Assembly (NCBI GenBank): GCA_965226925.1
Contig: CBDDEN010000010.1
Location: forward strand, 248,001-312,000
Direction of reading: 5' to 3'
Length of the DNA stretch: 64,000 bases
Origin: CBDDCX01 sp965226925
GTDB taxonomy: Bacteria; Gemmatimonadota; Gemmatimonadetes; Longimicrobiales; Gaopeijiaceae
Shown: piece by piece, positions 7,407 through 15,918 of the stretch
Layout: every line of letters begins with the position of its first letter
Numbering within the stretch: position 1 is the first letter of the stretch
Notes under the pieces: generated by a model
What the model saw: only the letters and a program-made list of their open reading frames with translations
Told to the model about the DNA's origin: nothing
Database searches by the model: none
Position numbers and translations under genes: made by a program

Positions 7407-7490
7407 CTACTCTGAGCCTCGCAAGACCGGGGCACCCGCGCCGCAGGCGCGGGTCGCGCGACCCACTGTATTTCCTCAACAGCGTTCTAG
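7407..7490. repeat. Interspersed element copy A, right-end fragment
   Basis: These 84 bp match 58147-58230 of copy G at all but a few positions. They include a strong hairpin with arms ACCCGCGCC (7434-7442) and GGCGCGGGT (7446-7454) and the terminus ...CAACAGCGTTCTAG. The left part is missing. On the minus strand its terminal TAG (7489-7487) is the stop codon of the M30-like gene. Confidence 0.9.
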
Positions 7491-9673
7491 AACAACCTCA
7501 CGAGCTTGAGCCGGAGCCCCGCTTGGGGAGGAGCCACCCCACCTTCCGCTCCCGCCAGACTCACGGCCAATCCTCCCTCACCACTTCCCAGCAAGAAGTG
7601 TGCACCCGAAGACGACCAGAGTCGTCCGTCTGCATAGAAGTCTCCGGCCGTGATCAGGGTCGGGGTCAACGCGTAGGATCCCACCCCATCGCTGAACGTC
7701 TCCACCAAGTCGACACCGGGAAACTGCAGTGCCGGGCGGACGGGCAGTTGGCTGCTCTCCGCGAGTTGGCGTTCCACGGCGATCGCGGCGCTCCAATCGG
7801 AGAACAGATCTTCCCAGGACGCACCGGTCACCGCCTCGACGTTGTCGATTCCCGTACGCGTCGTCTGCGTCAACGACGCCAGAACGGCGTCGCTCCCCGC
7901 CTGGTCCCTGAGATACCGCACGAACATCCAACCGGCTCCGCGCTCCGCGAGTGTCCCCTGTCCGGTGGCGACGATGAGGCTGACGTCCTCGGGATCCGCG
8001 AGGAATCGGTTCGCTCTGCGCCAGTTCCCTACCTGATATGTCTTGGCCTCCCCACTCCCCCTTCTTCGCAACTCCTCTCCGACGAGGTCCTCACCCATCT
8101 GGGCCAGGGCTTCGGAGAGCCACAGGGCGTCGGCACGTTCACCATTCCGCTCGATGATCCGCTCGTTGTGGTGGATCATGTGCTGGAGCTCGTGGGCGAG
8201 AATGGCGGGTACCGTGGTACGGATCAGGTCCAGGCTCTGCACGTTGCCGTACTCGCCCGCGGGATCGGGCACCATCACGTAGAAGACCTCAGCGGCGTTG
8301 CTGTTTTCGGCCTCCGTGAACAGGTCGAGACCGAAAAAGAACCCACCGACGAAGTCGCCGGACCCCGGTGCGGTCAGCCGATTGACGCTGGGGGTGAACA
8401 GGATGATCACTTTGCCGTTGTCGTCTACGTCGGAGGTGGCTCCGAAGGCACTCACGTCGACCGAGTAAATGGGATCGTCGAAGAGATCGCCGAAACGCTC
8501 TGCGTCCTCCATCGGTAGGTTGGCCAGCGCTTCGACATCCACATATAGAATCGCCCGCTCAGAGATCACTCGGACCTCCGCCGTGACCCGATCGAACCCT
8601 CCGTCGGCGCGAACGACCTGGAAGTCTCTACGCTCTCCCACATCAGGGGCCTGTTCGCGAGGTGAGAGGGAGAGCCTATTCGTTGACCCTCGCCGTTTCC
8701 CGACGAGTCGTTTCTCGAGAGCTCGGAGGAACAGCTTCCACTCCTCGCGTGCCGTGGGGATCGCGCCGGAAGCGGTCGGGTGCACCGGGTTCGGGCCCAC
8801 GAAAGAACCCGGCGGATAGACCTGACGTGCCGCCAGGCCCCCCGACTCCTGCCGCAAGCCGGTCAGTCGATAGTCGAACCGTGCCGCACCGATCGAGCTC
8901 ACCGACTGGGCGACGGCCAGCCAGTTCCCGGCCACGAGCCGCACGCAGGAAGGCCCGCTACCGATAACGAGCGCGGTATCGGCACCGAAGTCGAGATCCA
9001 AGGCCCCGCCGGTCGCTTGGACGGCCAGGGGCAGGACTCCGCTCGCCTGGCCCCCGAGCCGCACCGAGACACTCACGGTCCTGCTAGGCAAACACGTGGG
9101 CACGACAACGGAGAGTCGAGTCGGTCCCGCGGTAACGACGTCTCCGCGAATCCCCGAGAACAGCACGACGTTGTGAGACGCAACAGTGCTGAAGTTGTCT
9201 CCGTCCAGGGTGATCGTGTGACCGGCCTCCGCAGACGCCGTCGACATCGTCGTGAGCTGCGGAGGCAGCACGGCCCAGGCCTCGAACTCGACGAACCTCT
9301 CCGGCCGATCTCGAAGCCGCGCCTCCACCCGGTACCGGCCCAGCGCCGCGCCCAGTCGGAACTGCACCGTCGCGAGCCCGGTCGAATCACTGTGCGTCGT
9401 CGCGGGGGACAACACGGCACCTGAACCATCCGAGATCGTCCACTCCACGGTGACGTCCTCGGCGGGTCGCCCGTCGACGGTCCGAAGGACGGAAACGACC
9501 AGGGGATCGATGAGCGGTTGGCCGGCCGGTCCAAACTGACCGTTTCCCGAGACGGCCACCAAGTCGACGTCCGACGCGATCGGTTGAGTCGGACCGTCCT
9601 TTGAGCACCCCGCGACGCCCAACGCCACGAGCAGTGTGACTCCGGCACGGAGTCGGAGCCGACGTGAGGCCAT
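7487..9673 (-). CDS. M30-like zinc metalloprotease lipoprotein with Ig/IPT domains
   Basis: The 728-residue protein starts MASRRLRLRAGVTLLVALGVAGC, a lipoprotein signal with lipobox VAGC. A Big-type domain follows (about 30-140, with GPAGQPLIDPLVVSVL and TVEWTISDGSG), then an IPT/TIG domain (about 140-215, ITLDGDNFSTVASHNVVLFSG). The C-terminal half is a zinc peptidase: HELQH at about residue 494 in ILAHELQHMIHHNERI, with downstream ALWLSEALAQMGEDLVG supplying the likely third ligand, as in the M30 hyicolysin-like group. It probably acts on proteins at the cell surface or in the periplasm. The first base of its ATG overlaps the stop of the SH3 protein gene, so the two are translationally coupled. 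Its TAG stop belongs to repeat copy A, so the original C-terminus may differ slightly. Confidence 0.8.
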   Translation of the reverse strand: MASRRLRLRAGVTLLVALGVAGCSKDGPTQPIASDVDLVAVSGNGQFGPAGQPLIDPLVVSVLRTVDGRPAEDVTVEWTISDGSGAVLSPATTHSDSTGLATVQFRLGAALGRYRVEARLRDRPERFVEFEAWAVLPPQLTTMSTASAEAGHTITLDGDNFSTVASHNVVLFSGIRGDVVTAGPTRLSVVVPTCLPSRTVSVSVRLGGQASGVLPLAVQATGGALDLDFGADTALVIGSGPSCVRLVAGNWLAVAQSVSSIGAARFDYRLTGLRQESGGLAARQVYPPGSFVGPNPVHPTASGAIPTAREEWKLFLRALEKRLVGKRRGSTNRLSLSPREQAPDVGERRDFQVVRADGGFDRVTAEVRVISERAILYVDVEALANLPMEDAERFGDLFDDPIYSVDVSAFGATSDVDDNGKVIILFTPSVNRLTAPGSGDFVGGFFFGLDLFTEAENSNAAEVFYVMVPDPAGEYGNVQSLDLIRTTVPAILAHELQHMIHHNERIIERNGERADALWLSEALAQMGEDLVGEELRRRGSGEAKTYQVGNWRRANRFLADPEDVSLIVATGQGTLAERGAGWMFVRYLRDQAGSDAVLASLTQTTRTGIDNVEAVTGASWEDLFSDWSAAIAVERQLAESSQLPVRPALQFPGVDLVETFSDGVGSYALTPTLITAGDFYADGRLWSSSGAHFLLGSGEGGLAVSLAGAEGGVAPPQAGLRLKLVRLF

Positions 9674-10671
9674 CACCGAGGGATCGTCGACAGGGCCAGT
9701 AGCTCGAGAATCGGACTGCCCGTCAGGGTCGCGGCTCCAGTTCTGACACGCCCGACAACCCTTATGCGCTCCAGAGGACTCAGGCCCTGCGCCTCCGAAA
9801 GGCGCTCCGGCGGAATGGCGACATAGACGAATACGCCCTCGCCACGTCCGATCTTGGTGAGAAGGAAGGGTTCTCCTTCGTAGAAATCCGTGCGGATCTT
9901 CTCCGCGCGCTCGAGAGAGATGAACTGCACGTCCCACTGGAGCACCCGGCCCCGGTATTCGAGGGGAGCGGCGGATACGTCTTCAATGCTCACGTCCGTG
10001 AGGATCGTGGTCTCACCCTCGACCTCCGTACCCTCAGGGAGCCACAGCCAACCGTCCATCCTGACCCGGGCCCAGTTCCCTTCTCTTGCCAGGATTCTGA
10101 GGTTCGCCCCGGGCACCGCCGCAGCAAGGGTATCCCCGTCCGGAGTGCTGAGGATAGCCGCCGCGGCGTCCCCGCTGATGGTCCACTCGTCGGCGAGCAC
10201 GACGTCCGCCGCCTCGGCGAGCGCTCCGGGCCCCGAACCGTCCAACGCCACCGAGGGACTCCAGATCCATGCCGCCCGCCGCACCCTGACCCAACCAGGG
10301 ACGCGTTCCACCTCCTGCAGTAGGGTCCCCCCCTCTAGACGGCCTATGATGTCGCCGGATGGAATAGCCCGGATGTTCTCACCCTCTGCGGCCGATACGA
10401 CGAGATCGAAGTCGCCACGACCGACGACATGCAGCGATTGCGTCCAGACCCAACCCCCCAACTCGAACCGGTGCCAGTCGCCTGATGTGTCCGATACGGT
10501 GATGCCCGCGCCGGGGCGGAGTTGACCCAACAGGGTCCCGTTCGGTTGAGCACGAAAGTTCTCCTGTCCCGTAACGGTCCCCTCCTGTGCTGAGAGGCCC
10601 CGGACGAAGACCAAGAGGCAGGCGGTGAGGAAGACCGCAGTGCCCCGCGAAGGCTGAAAACTCGCGCTCAT
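9673..10671 (-). CDS. Secreted protein with bacterial SH3-like repeats
   Basis: The 332-residue protein has a signal peptide (SRGTAVFLTACLLVFVRGLSAQEG). Three SH3-like repeats follow: NFRAQPNGTLLGQLRPGAG..WVW, NIRAIPSGDIIGRLEGGT..WIW, and ILSTPDGDTLAAAVPGANL..WLW. Each ends in the Gly-Trp-x-Trp motif typical of bacterial SH3 domains, which often bind peptidoglycan or envelope proteins. The last 100 residues (YRGRVLQWDVQFISLERAEK onward) look like a separate beta-rich domain. The ATG at 10671 is chosen because it opens the signal peptide. It is coupled by a one-base overlap to the M30-like protease downstream, suggesting the two work together in the envelope. Confidence 0.8.
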   Translation of the reverse strand: MSASFQPSRGTAVFLTACLLVFVRGLSAQEGTVTGQENFRAQPNGTLLGQLRPGAGITVSDTSGDWHRFELGGWVWTQSLHVVGRGDFDLVVSAAEGENIRAIPSGDIIGRLEGGTLLQEVERVPGWVRVRRAAWIWSPSVALDGSGPGALAEAADVVLADEWTISGDAAAAILSTPDGDTLAAAVPGANLRILAREGNWARVRMDGWLWLPEGTEVEGETTILTDVSIEDVSAAPLEYRGRVLQWDVQFISLERAEKIRTDFYEGEPFLLTKIGRGEGVFVYVAIPPERLSEAQGLSPLERIRVVGRVRTGAATLTGSPILELLALSTIPR

Positions 10672-10813
10672 CTTCCTGAAACGATCCTCGACAGACGGTG
10701 TTGAAAGGGTGATCTTCCGGCTCTCCGGACGAGCGCCGACGTCACTCGGACGAATGTGTTTTAGCCGATGGCGGCCGTCAAATACCACTAAACGAAACGT
10801 CGAACCAGCTTTT

Positions 10814-11512
10814 ATGCTACACCCGAGAACGATCTTCCTGCTACTGTGGAGCGCGATCCTGCTCCCGTCGCGCCCGACGACGGCCCAGGTGATTCCGTCG
10901 TCCTACCGTTTCATCGAGAACTCACAGGAGGCCGGGTTGTTCGCGGGCGCCACGAGCCTCAATGCGGGGCAACTCGGTCTGGGCCCCAAGTCGGCCGACG
11001 TGTTCGGGGGTCGCTATTCGGTGAGTTTCGGTAGTGCGCTGGCTTTCGAGGGCGACGCCACCTTCTTCCAGGGAATGCGTGACGTCATCGACATCCGTCG
11101 TGACGTAGACGAGCGGGTCCTCGGGGAATCCACCATTGACCTGCTGGCCTTCGAGGCCCGCTTCAGGCTGAACCTGACGGGTCAGCGGAGTTGGCGAAGC
11201 ATGCAGCCCTTCGTCGCATTCGGGGGCGGGATGGCCCTGAGCAGAAATCTGGAGCGTACCCTCGAGGATGAAGCCAACATGCGGCTGGTGGACCGGTACA
11301 ATTTCGGAAGCAAGTTCATCGCCGCTCTTTCGTCGGGAGTGAATTTCCATCTTTCGTCGAGGCTCATGCTGCGGGTAGACGGTGTAATGCACCTCTGGAA
11401 GATCAGCACGCCGGCGGGATGGCTCACCAACAACGACGACCTTGAGGAGATCCCGGAAGACGAGTGGGTTTCGGCGAAGAGCCTGTCCCTCGGAGCCAGT
11501 TGGCGTTTCTGA
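10814..11512 (+). CDS. Outer-membrane beta-barrel-like protein
   Basis: The 232-residue protein begins with a signal peptide (MLHPRTIFLLLWSAILLPSRPTTAQ). It continues with alternating polar and hydrophobic strands (GGRYSVSFGSALAFEGDATFF, LLAFEARFRLNLTGQ, MQPFVAFGGGMAL, GVNFHLSSRLMLRVDGVMHLW) and ends in the outer-membrane signature LSLGASWRF with a terminal Phe. The ATG at 10814 opens the signal peptide; an in-frame ATG 105 bp upstream would add an unlikely basic leader. It is divergent from the SH3 protein with 142 bp between. The role is unknown, as for most small barrels. Confidence 0.78.
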   Translation: MLHPRTIFLLLWSAILLPSRPTTAQVIPSSYRFIENSQEAGLFAGATSLNAGQLGLGPKSADVFGGRYSVSFGSALAFEGDATFFQGMRDVIDIRRDVDERVLGESTIDLLAFEARFRLNLTGQRSWRSMQPFVAFGGGMALSRNLERTLEDEANMRLVDRYNFGSKFIAALSSGVNFHLSSRLMLRVDGVMHLWKISTPAGWLTNNDDLEEIPEDEWVSAKSLSLGASWRF

Positions 11513-11561
11513 GCCAGATCGTGGCCCGGTTCCGTAACCCGAAACGAAGGCAGCGCTCCAG

Positions 11562-12875
11562 ATGACGGACTTCGAGTCCAGAGCCGCCGACAGGCTCTCG
11601 GTCGGGGAGGCGATGCGGCGTATTCTCGCGGACGCCTCACCCCTCGACGCTGAAGAGGTCCCCCTCCAAGACGCGCTCGGACGGGTGCTGGCGGCCGACC
11701 TCATCGCTCCGACCGGGATCCCGCCCTGGGAGAGTAGCGCCATGGACGGCTATGCCGTCCGTGGCGACGACGTGGTGGGCGCGAACCCGCAGGAACCGGT
11801 CGAGCTCACGGTTGCCGGGGCGGTCCTTGCCGCCACGCGCTTCGAGGGAGAAGTGGGCCCAGGTCAGGCCGTGCGCATCATGACGGGCGGGCCCGTTCCA
11901 CCGGGGGCAGACACCATCGTTCGCGTCGAGGACACCGACCGAGAGGCAGGAGCCCCGGGACGCATCCTCATCCACTCGGATCGTGACCGCCATCGCCATG
12001 TTCGGCCGGCCTCGGAGGACTGGGAGGAGGGTGACGTCGCCTTGGAGGCGGGCAACCTCGTCGGTCCAGGTCAGATCGGCGTGCTGGCCTGTGCCCACGC
12101 CGCCCAGGTGACCGTGCGGCGGAGACCGCTGGTGGCCGTGCTGGCGAGCGGTGACGAACTCCAAGATGTCGACCTCGGTCCCCCCGATCCGAGGCGTATT
12201 CCCGAAAGCAATAGCCGCGTCGTGGCGGCCGCGCTTCAACTGGCGGGCTGTACCCCCCTCCGGCTAGGCATCGCCAAGGACGAGCCGGAGGACATCCGAG
12301 CGCACGTCGAGAAGGCGCACGAAGCCGACGTGCTGATCACGCTCAGCGGGGCGTCCATGGGCGAGGGAGACCTCTTCAAGAGGGTGCTCGACGACCTGGG
12401 TTTTCGGCTGGACTTCTGGCGGGTGAAGCTGCGCCCGGGCACGCCCATCAGCTTCGGCCACCTGCCGCGCGAGGGCCGCTCGGACCAAGCCGTGTTCGGG
12501 CTGCCCGGTAACCCGGCGTCCACGTTCGTGACCTTCGAGATCCTGGTGCGTCCGTTTCTCAGGGCGTTGGCGGGACACAAGAGGGTTCACCGCAGCCTCA
12601 TCTCGGCGCGCGCCGCCGAGGATCTCCGTGCTTCCGCGGGGATTACGGGCTTCCTGAGAGTGAGGCTCACCTGGACCGACGGAGCGGTTTATGCGTCCCT
12701 CACCGGTCCTCAGGGGTCGGGGTTGATCAACAGCCTGGGGGCGGCCGACGGATTGGCAGTCATCCCCGAGGGCATCGAGGCCATCGGCCGGGGGTCGCCG
12801 GTCGACGTGATCCTGCTCGATTACACACCGGGGCTCTCCACTGGATCACCCCTTTTCGGGCCGGCCACGGGGTGA
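11562..12875 (+). CDS. moeA: Molybdopterin molybdenumtransferase MoeA
   Basis: The 437-residue enzyme inserts molybdate into adenylylated molybdopterin, the last common step of molybdenum cofactor synthesis. Family landmarks are PTGIPPWESSAMDGYAVRGDD near the N-terminus, IMTGGPVPPGADTIVRVED, the MogA-like domain with VLASGDEL and PESNSRVVAAAL, TLSGASMGEGD, and VFGLPGNPASTFVTFE. Length and domain order are normal. The gene overlaps the M23 gene by four bases (GTGA). Another cofactor gene, a MoaB/MogA homologue, lies at the right edge of the window. Confidence 0.96.
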   Translation: MTDFESRAADRLSVGEAMRRILADASPLDAEEVPLQDALGRVLAADLIAPTGIPPWESSAMDGYAVRGDDVVGANPQEPVELTVAGAVLAATRFEGEVGPGQAVRIMTGGPVPPGADTIVRVEDTDREAGAPGRILIHSDRDRHRHVRPASEDWEEGDVALEAGNLVGPGQIGVLACAHAAQVTVRRRPLVAVLASGDELQDVDLGPPDPRRIPESNSRVVAAALQLAGCTPLRLGIAKDEPEDIRAHVEKAHEADVLITLSGASMGEGDLFKRVLDDLGFRLDFWRVKLRPGTPISFGHLPREGRSDQAVFGLPGNPASTFVTFEILVRPFLRALAGHKRVHRSLISARAAEDLRASAGITGFLRVRLTWTDGAVYASLTGPQGSGLINSLGAADGLAVIPEGIEAIGRGSPVDVILLDYTPGLSTGSPLFGPATG

Positions 12876-13327
12876 GTCGGCGGCTCGCCGTCCGGGCGCT
12901 CGAACTGTTCTGCGTCGCCTCGGTGGCCGGCTGCAGTATCCCACGATGGCCCGTGGCGGGCCCTCTCGGAGCTCCCTTCGGAGTCCGCTGGAACGACGCC
13001 CTCCCTGAGGTCCATCGGGGGGTCGACATTCTGGTGCCCACCGGTACACCGGTGGCCGCCATGTCCGACGGACGGGTACGCTTCTCCGGTACCATGGAGG
13101 ACTTCGGCCACGTGGTCTGGCTCGACCACGACCATGAGGTGGTGACCGTCTACGCACACCTCTCCGAGCTCCTGGTCGATACGGGTGACGGGCTCGAGAA
13201 AGGCGACATCGTCGGCCTGAGCGGAAGTACGGGAAACGCAACCGGGCCACACCTCCACTTCGAGGTCTGGCGACGGGGAGTCCAACTCGACCCGGTGGCG
13301 ATGCTTGGGGGCCCACCCGGCCCCTGA
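12872..13327 (+). CDS. M23-family metallopeptidase, lipoprotein
   Basis: The 151-residue protein has a short lipoprotein signal (ALELFCVASVAGCS) and one M23/LytM domain. The zinc ligands are visible as HRGVDI and HLHFEVW, with intervening VYAHLSELLV and GLSGSTGNATGP. M23 enzymes cut peptide cross-links in peptidoglycan. All expected ligands are present, so it should be active rather than an EnvC-like activator. It begins with GTG overlapping the moeA stop, so it is translated in the same operon despite the unrelated role. Confidence 0.88.
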   Translation: MSRRLAVRALELFCVASVAGCSIPRWPVAGPLGAPFGVRWNDALPEVHRGVDILVPTGTPVAAMSDGRVRFSGTMEDFGHVVWLDHDHEVVTVYAHLSELLVDTGDGLEKGDIVGLSGSTGNATGPHLHFEVWRRGVQLDPVAMLGGPPGP

Positions 13328-13378
13328 GTTCGGTGCGCTCCCGCGGCCCGGAGGGCGGCGGCCCGCCGCGTGCTCCCT

Positions 13379-14365
13379 CTATCCTTCGGCTCGGATGGCC
13401 TCGATCGCCTGCGTAAGACGTGGCAACACCTCGAAGGCATCTCCCACGATCCCGTAGTCGGCCACACCGAAGATCGGCGCGTCGGCATCCTTGTTGACCG
13501 CAACGATCGTCTGAGACGTCCTCATCCCGGCCAGGTGTTGAATGGCCCCCGAGATTCCGACGGCGAAGTATAGAGTGGGGGCGACCGTCTTGCCCGTCTG
13601 GCCGACCTGCTCGGAGTGCGGCCTCCACCCCGCATCCACCACGGCGCGAGACGCGCCGAGGGCGGCCCCGGGACCGAGGGCATCGCGAAGATCCTCCAGA
13701 AGGTGCCAATGCTCGGCCTCCTTCATGCCCCTACCGCCGGCGACGATGACGCTCGCCTCCGACACGTCGACCGAGCCTCCCTCCGCCGCCTGGAACGCCA
13801 CGGTGCGCATGCCGTCGTTGCCGGGAATCGTCGGACGGAAGGCTTCGATCGCACCCGCGCCGCCCACCTCCTGGACACCGAACGAGTTCGGTCTCAGAGA
13901 CATGACGCAGGGAGACGACTGGAACGTGATCCGTGCGAGTGCCTTGCCTGCGTAGATGGGCCGCACGGCGACGAGCTCTCCACCGTCCACCTCGAGGCGT
14001 GTGACGTCGGACGCCATCGGCGCGTCCAGCAGAGCCGCAACGCGCGGCGCAAGGTCCTTGCCTTGCGCAGTAGCCGGAAAGAGGACCGCGTCGTAGCCGC
14101 CCGAACGGGCGGCCTCGACTACGACGGACGCATAGACGTGCGGCGAGTACTCGGCCAAAGCCTCGTCCTCCGCCACTCGAACGGTAGAGGCCCCGAAGAC
14201 TCCGAGCCCGCCCGCCGCCTCGCCGACGCCCGGACCCCCGAGGACCAATGCGTGCGTCGAGCCACCCAACTCCACCGACCTGGCCGCGGCCGCCGATACC
14301 ACTTCGTGGGCCGCCGCCCTGATCTGGCCGGCCTTCTGTTCCGCAAAGGCGAGAATGTCGCCCAT
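13379..14365 (-). CDS. etfA: Electron transfer flavoprotein alpha subunit
   Basis: EtfA binds FAD and with EtfB passes electrons from acyl-CoA dehydrogenases to the quinone pool. The 328-residue protein has an N-terminal alpha/beta domain (MGDILAFAEQKAGQIRAAAHE). Its C-terminal FAD domain has GGRGMKEAEHWHLLEDL, ASRAVVDAGWRPHSEQVGQT, LYFAVGISGAIQHLAGM and IVAVNKDADAPIFGVADYG, all signature segments. The start at 14365 begins the conserved domain; the upstream in-frame extension runs through a repeat and is not coding. It lies 70 bp after etfB on the same strand. Confidence 0.96.
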   Translation of the reverse strand: MGDILAFAEQKAGQIRAAAHEVVSAAAARSVELGGSTHALVLGGPGVGEAAGGLGVFGASTVRVAEDEALAEYSPHVYASVVVEAARSGGYDAVLFPATAQGKDLAPRVAALLDAPMASDVTRLEVDGGELVAVRPIYAGKALARITFQSSPCVMSLRPNSFGVQEVGGAGAIEAFRPTIPGNDGMRTVAFQAAEGGSVDVSEASVIVAGGRGMKEAEHWHLLEDLRDALGPGAALGASRAVVDAGWRPHSEQVGQTGKTVAPTLYFAVGISGAIQHLAGMRTSQTIVAVNKDADAPIFGVADYGIVGDAFEVLPRLTQAIEAIRAEG

Positions 14366-14411
14366 TTCTGATCTCCGATGTCTGTCAGTTTGAGGGACTG
14401 ATGGGTCCGAC

Positions 14412-14439
14412 CTAGAAGGCTGGTGAAGAAGCCTTCTAG
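14412..14439. repeat. Interspersed element copy B, minimal palindrome
   Basis: Arms CTAGAAGGCT (14412-14421) and AGCCTTCTAG (14430-14439) are perfect inverted repeats around an eight-base loop. Both arms match the ends of the longer elements, so this is either a collapsed copy or a minimal unit. The right arm contains the etfB stop codon. In the etfB transcript it would fold into a ten-base-pair hairpin between etfB and etfA. Confidence 0.8.
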
Positions 14440-15191
14440 AGCGCGTTCGCCTCTTCACGGAGGAGCCGCACGAGTTCCGGGACCGCGTCGGGACCCTCAC
14501 CGACGATCTGGCCCTCGGCCCGTGCTGCGGGATACTCGAGGCGCTCTACGGAGAGACGGCTCTCCGGAACCTCGACGTCCTTCTGCTCGAGGGGCTTCTT
14601 CTTCGCTGCCATGATTCCCTTCAAGGAGGCGTACCGCGGCTCGAACGCACCCTTTGTTATCGAGACCATGGCCGGGAGCCGCAATTCGACAACCTCGGTG
14701 CCGCCCTCCACCTCGCGGCGGCACGTGACCACCCCGTCGCCGAGTTCGAAGCTCGTCACGTTCGACGTGCAGGGACGACCGAGAAGAGTCGCGACCATGG
14801 GGCCGACCTGCTGCTGGTCGTCATCAGCGGCTTTCACACCGAACAGAACGAGCGGGGCATCCCGTCCCGCCAGCTCCTGGGCCAGGACCTTCGCGGTGGC
14901 GAGTCCGTCCATGGTGACCGCCCCTTTCAGGAGCACGGCGGCATCCGCTCCCACGGCCAGCCCCGCCCGCAGGGTCTCTTGGGCACTGTCGTCACCGAGG
15001 GTCAGCACGGTCACCTCACCCTCGCCCCGCTCGTCCCTCATGCGCAGGGCCGCCTCGAGAGCGAACTCGTCATAGGGGCTCATGACGTACTTGACGCCGC
15101 CCGGATCTATGTCCTTTTCGCCGTCGGCGAGGCGGATCCGTGTCTCGGTATCCGGCACCCGCTTTATACAAACGATGATGTTCAAGGTCAT
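14436..15191 (-). CDS. etfB: Electron transfer flavoprotein beta subunit
   Basis: The 251-residue protein is the AMP-binding partner of EtfA in the ETF heterodimer. It starts MTLNIIVCIKRVPDTETRIR and has YVMSPYDEFALEAALRM, EVTVLTLGDDSAQETLRAGLAVGAD, and LFGVKAADDDQQQVGPMVATLLG, all ETF-beta hallmarks. The late stretch AMVSITKGAFEPRYASLKGIMAAKKKPL is the recognition-loop region. Its TAG stop is the terminus of palindromic repeat B. It is first in the etfBA pair. Confidence 0.96.
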   Translation of the reverse strand: MTLNIIVCIKRVPDTETRIRLADGEKDIDPGGVKYVMSPYDEFALEAALRMRDERGEGEVTVLTLGDDSAQETLRAGLAVGADAAVLLKGAVTMDGLATAKVLAQELAGRDAPLVLFGVKAADDDQQQVGPMVATLLGRPCTSNVTSFELGDGVVTCRREVEGGTEVVELRLPAMVSITKGAFEPRYASLKGIMAAKKKPLEQKDVEVPESRLSVERLEYPAARAEGQIVGEGPDAVPELVRLLREEANAL

Positions 15192-15233
15192 CTACTCCAA
15201 TTCATTGCCGTTCAACGATTTGGCTCGCTAAAG

Positions 15234-15908
15234 TTACCGTCCGGCAATAGGCCGTTCAAGCGATCCCGCGCCACGGCTTCCGGAGACGGACTCATTGCCC
15301 AAAACGAAGAAGCGGAGTGGCCTCTGTTTCGCTCGGCTTATCCCGATCCGTGGAGCCACGCCGACGGATGAGCGCGCCACCGGCCATCCCGCCAGCAGCC
15401 TGAGAGGGGGAGCTGAAAGGTCGTGACCGTCCAGCGCCCTCGTCACGCCGAGCGCCTGACCGACTCGCCCCGGACCCGAGCCCAGGTCCCGCGACCGGCC
15501 TCGCCGAGCGGACATCACGTCCAGCCCATCCACGGGGTCCACTGCCCGGATGAGCACGGCACCCGGATCACCCTCCTCGCCAGTCACCACGTTGAGGCAC
15601 CAGTGGATCCCATAGCTGAGATACACATAGGCGAACCCTCCCGGGCCGAACATGGTGGCGTTGCGGCGCGTCCGACCGGTCCTGGTCGCCGCGTGCGAGG
15701 CCGGATCGGACAATCCGAGGTACGCCTCGACCTCGACGACGACACCTTCGGTTCGAGACCCGGCTACGGTCGACACGAGCCGGCTACCAAGGAGATCCGG
15801 GGCCACCTCCTGAGCCGGCCGAACGAAGAAGTCGGGGCCAAAGATCTCAGGGGAGGGCGGGCCTACCCACCAGCGTGCCGGCTGCAGGCTCACCGACCCC
15901 GCGGTCAT
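15234..15908 (-). CDS. DNA-3-methyladenine glycosylase (AAG/MPG type)
   Basis: The 224-residue enzyme removes alkylated purines from DNA to start base-excision repair. Diagnostic segments are RPAQEVAPDLLGSRLV, VVVEVEAYLGLSDPASHA (with the catalytic Glu), RNATMFGPGGFAYVYLSYGI, HWCLNVVTGEEGDPGAVLIRA and GPGRVGQALGVTRALDG. Length is usual for bacterial members. ATG 15908 is the first start before the conserved region; a longer frame upstream is arginine-rich and overlaps the neighbouring gene, so it is rejected. It directly follows the NYN-LOTUS gene (10 bp). Confidence 0.93.
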   Translation of the reverse strand: MTAGSVSLQPARWWVGPPSPEIFGPDFFVRPAQEVAPDLLGSRLVSTVAGSRTEGVVVEVEAYLGLSDPASHAATRTGRTRRNATMFGPGGFAYVYLSYGIHWCLNVVTGEEGDPGAVLIRAVDPVDGLDVMSARRGRSRDLGSGPGRVGQALGVTRALDGHDLSAPPLRLLAGWPVARSSVGVAPRIGISRAKQRPLRFFVLGNESVSGSRGAGSLERPIAGR

Positions 15909-15918
15909 GGCCGCGCGG

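Noticed and set aside
13328..13378. Terminator between the M23 and etfA genes
   Set aside because: The region is GC-rich with partial pairing but has no clear stem plus T-run.
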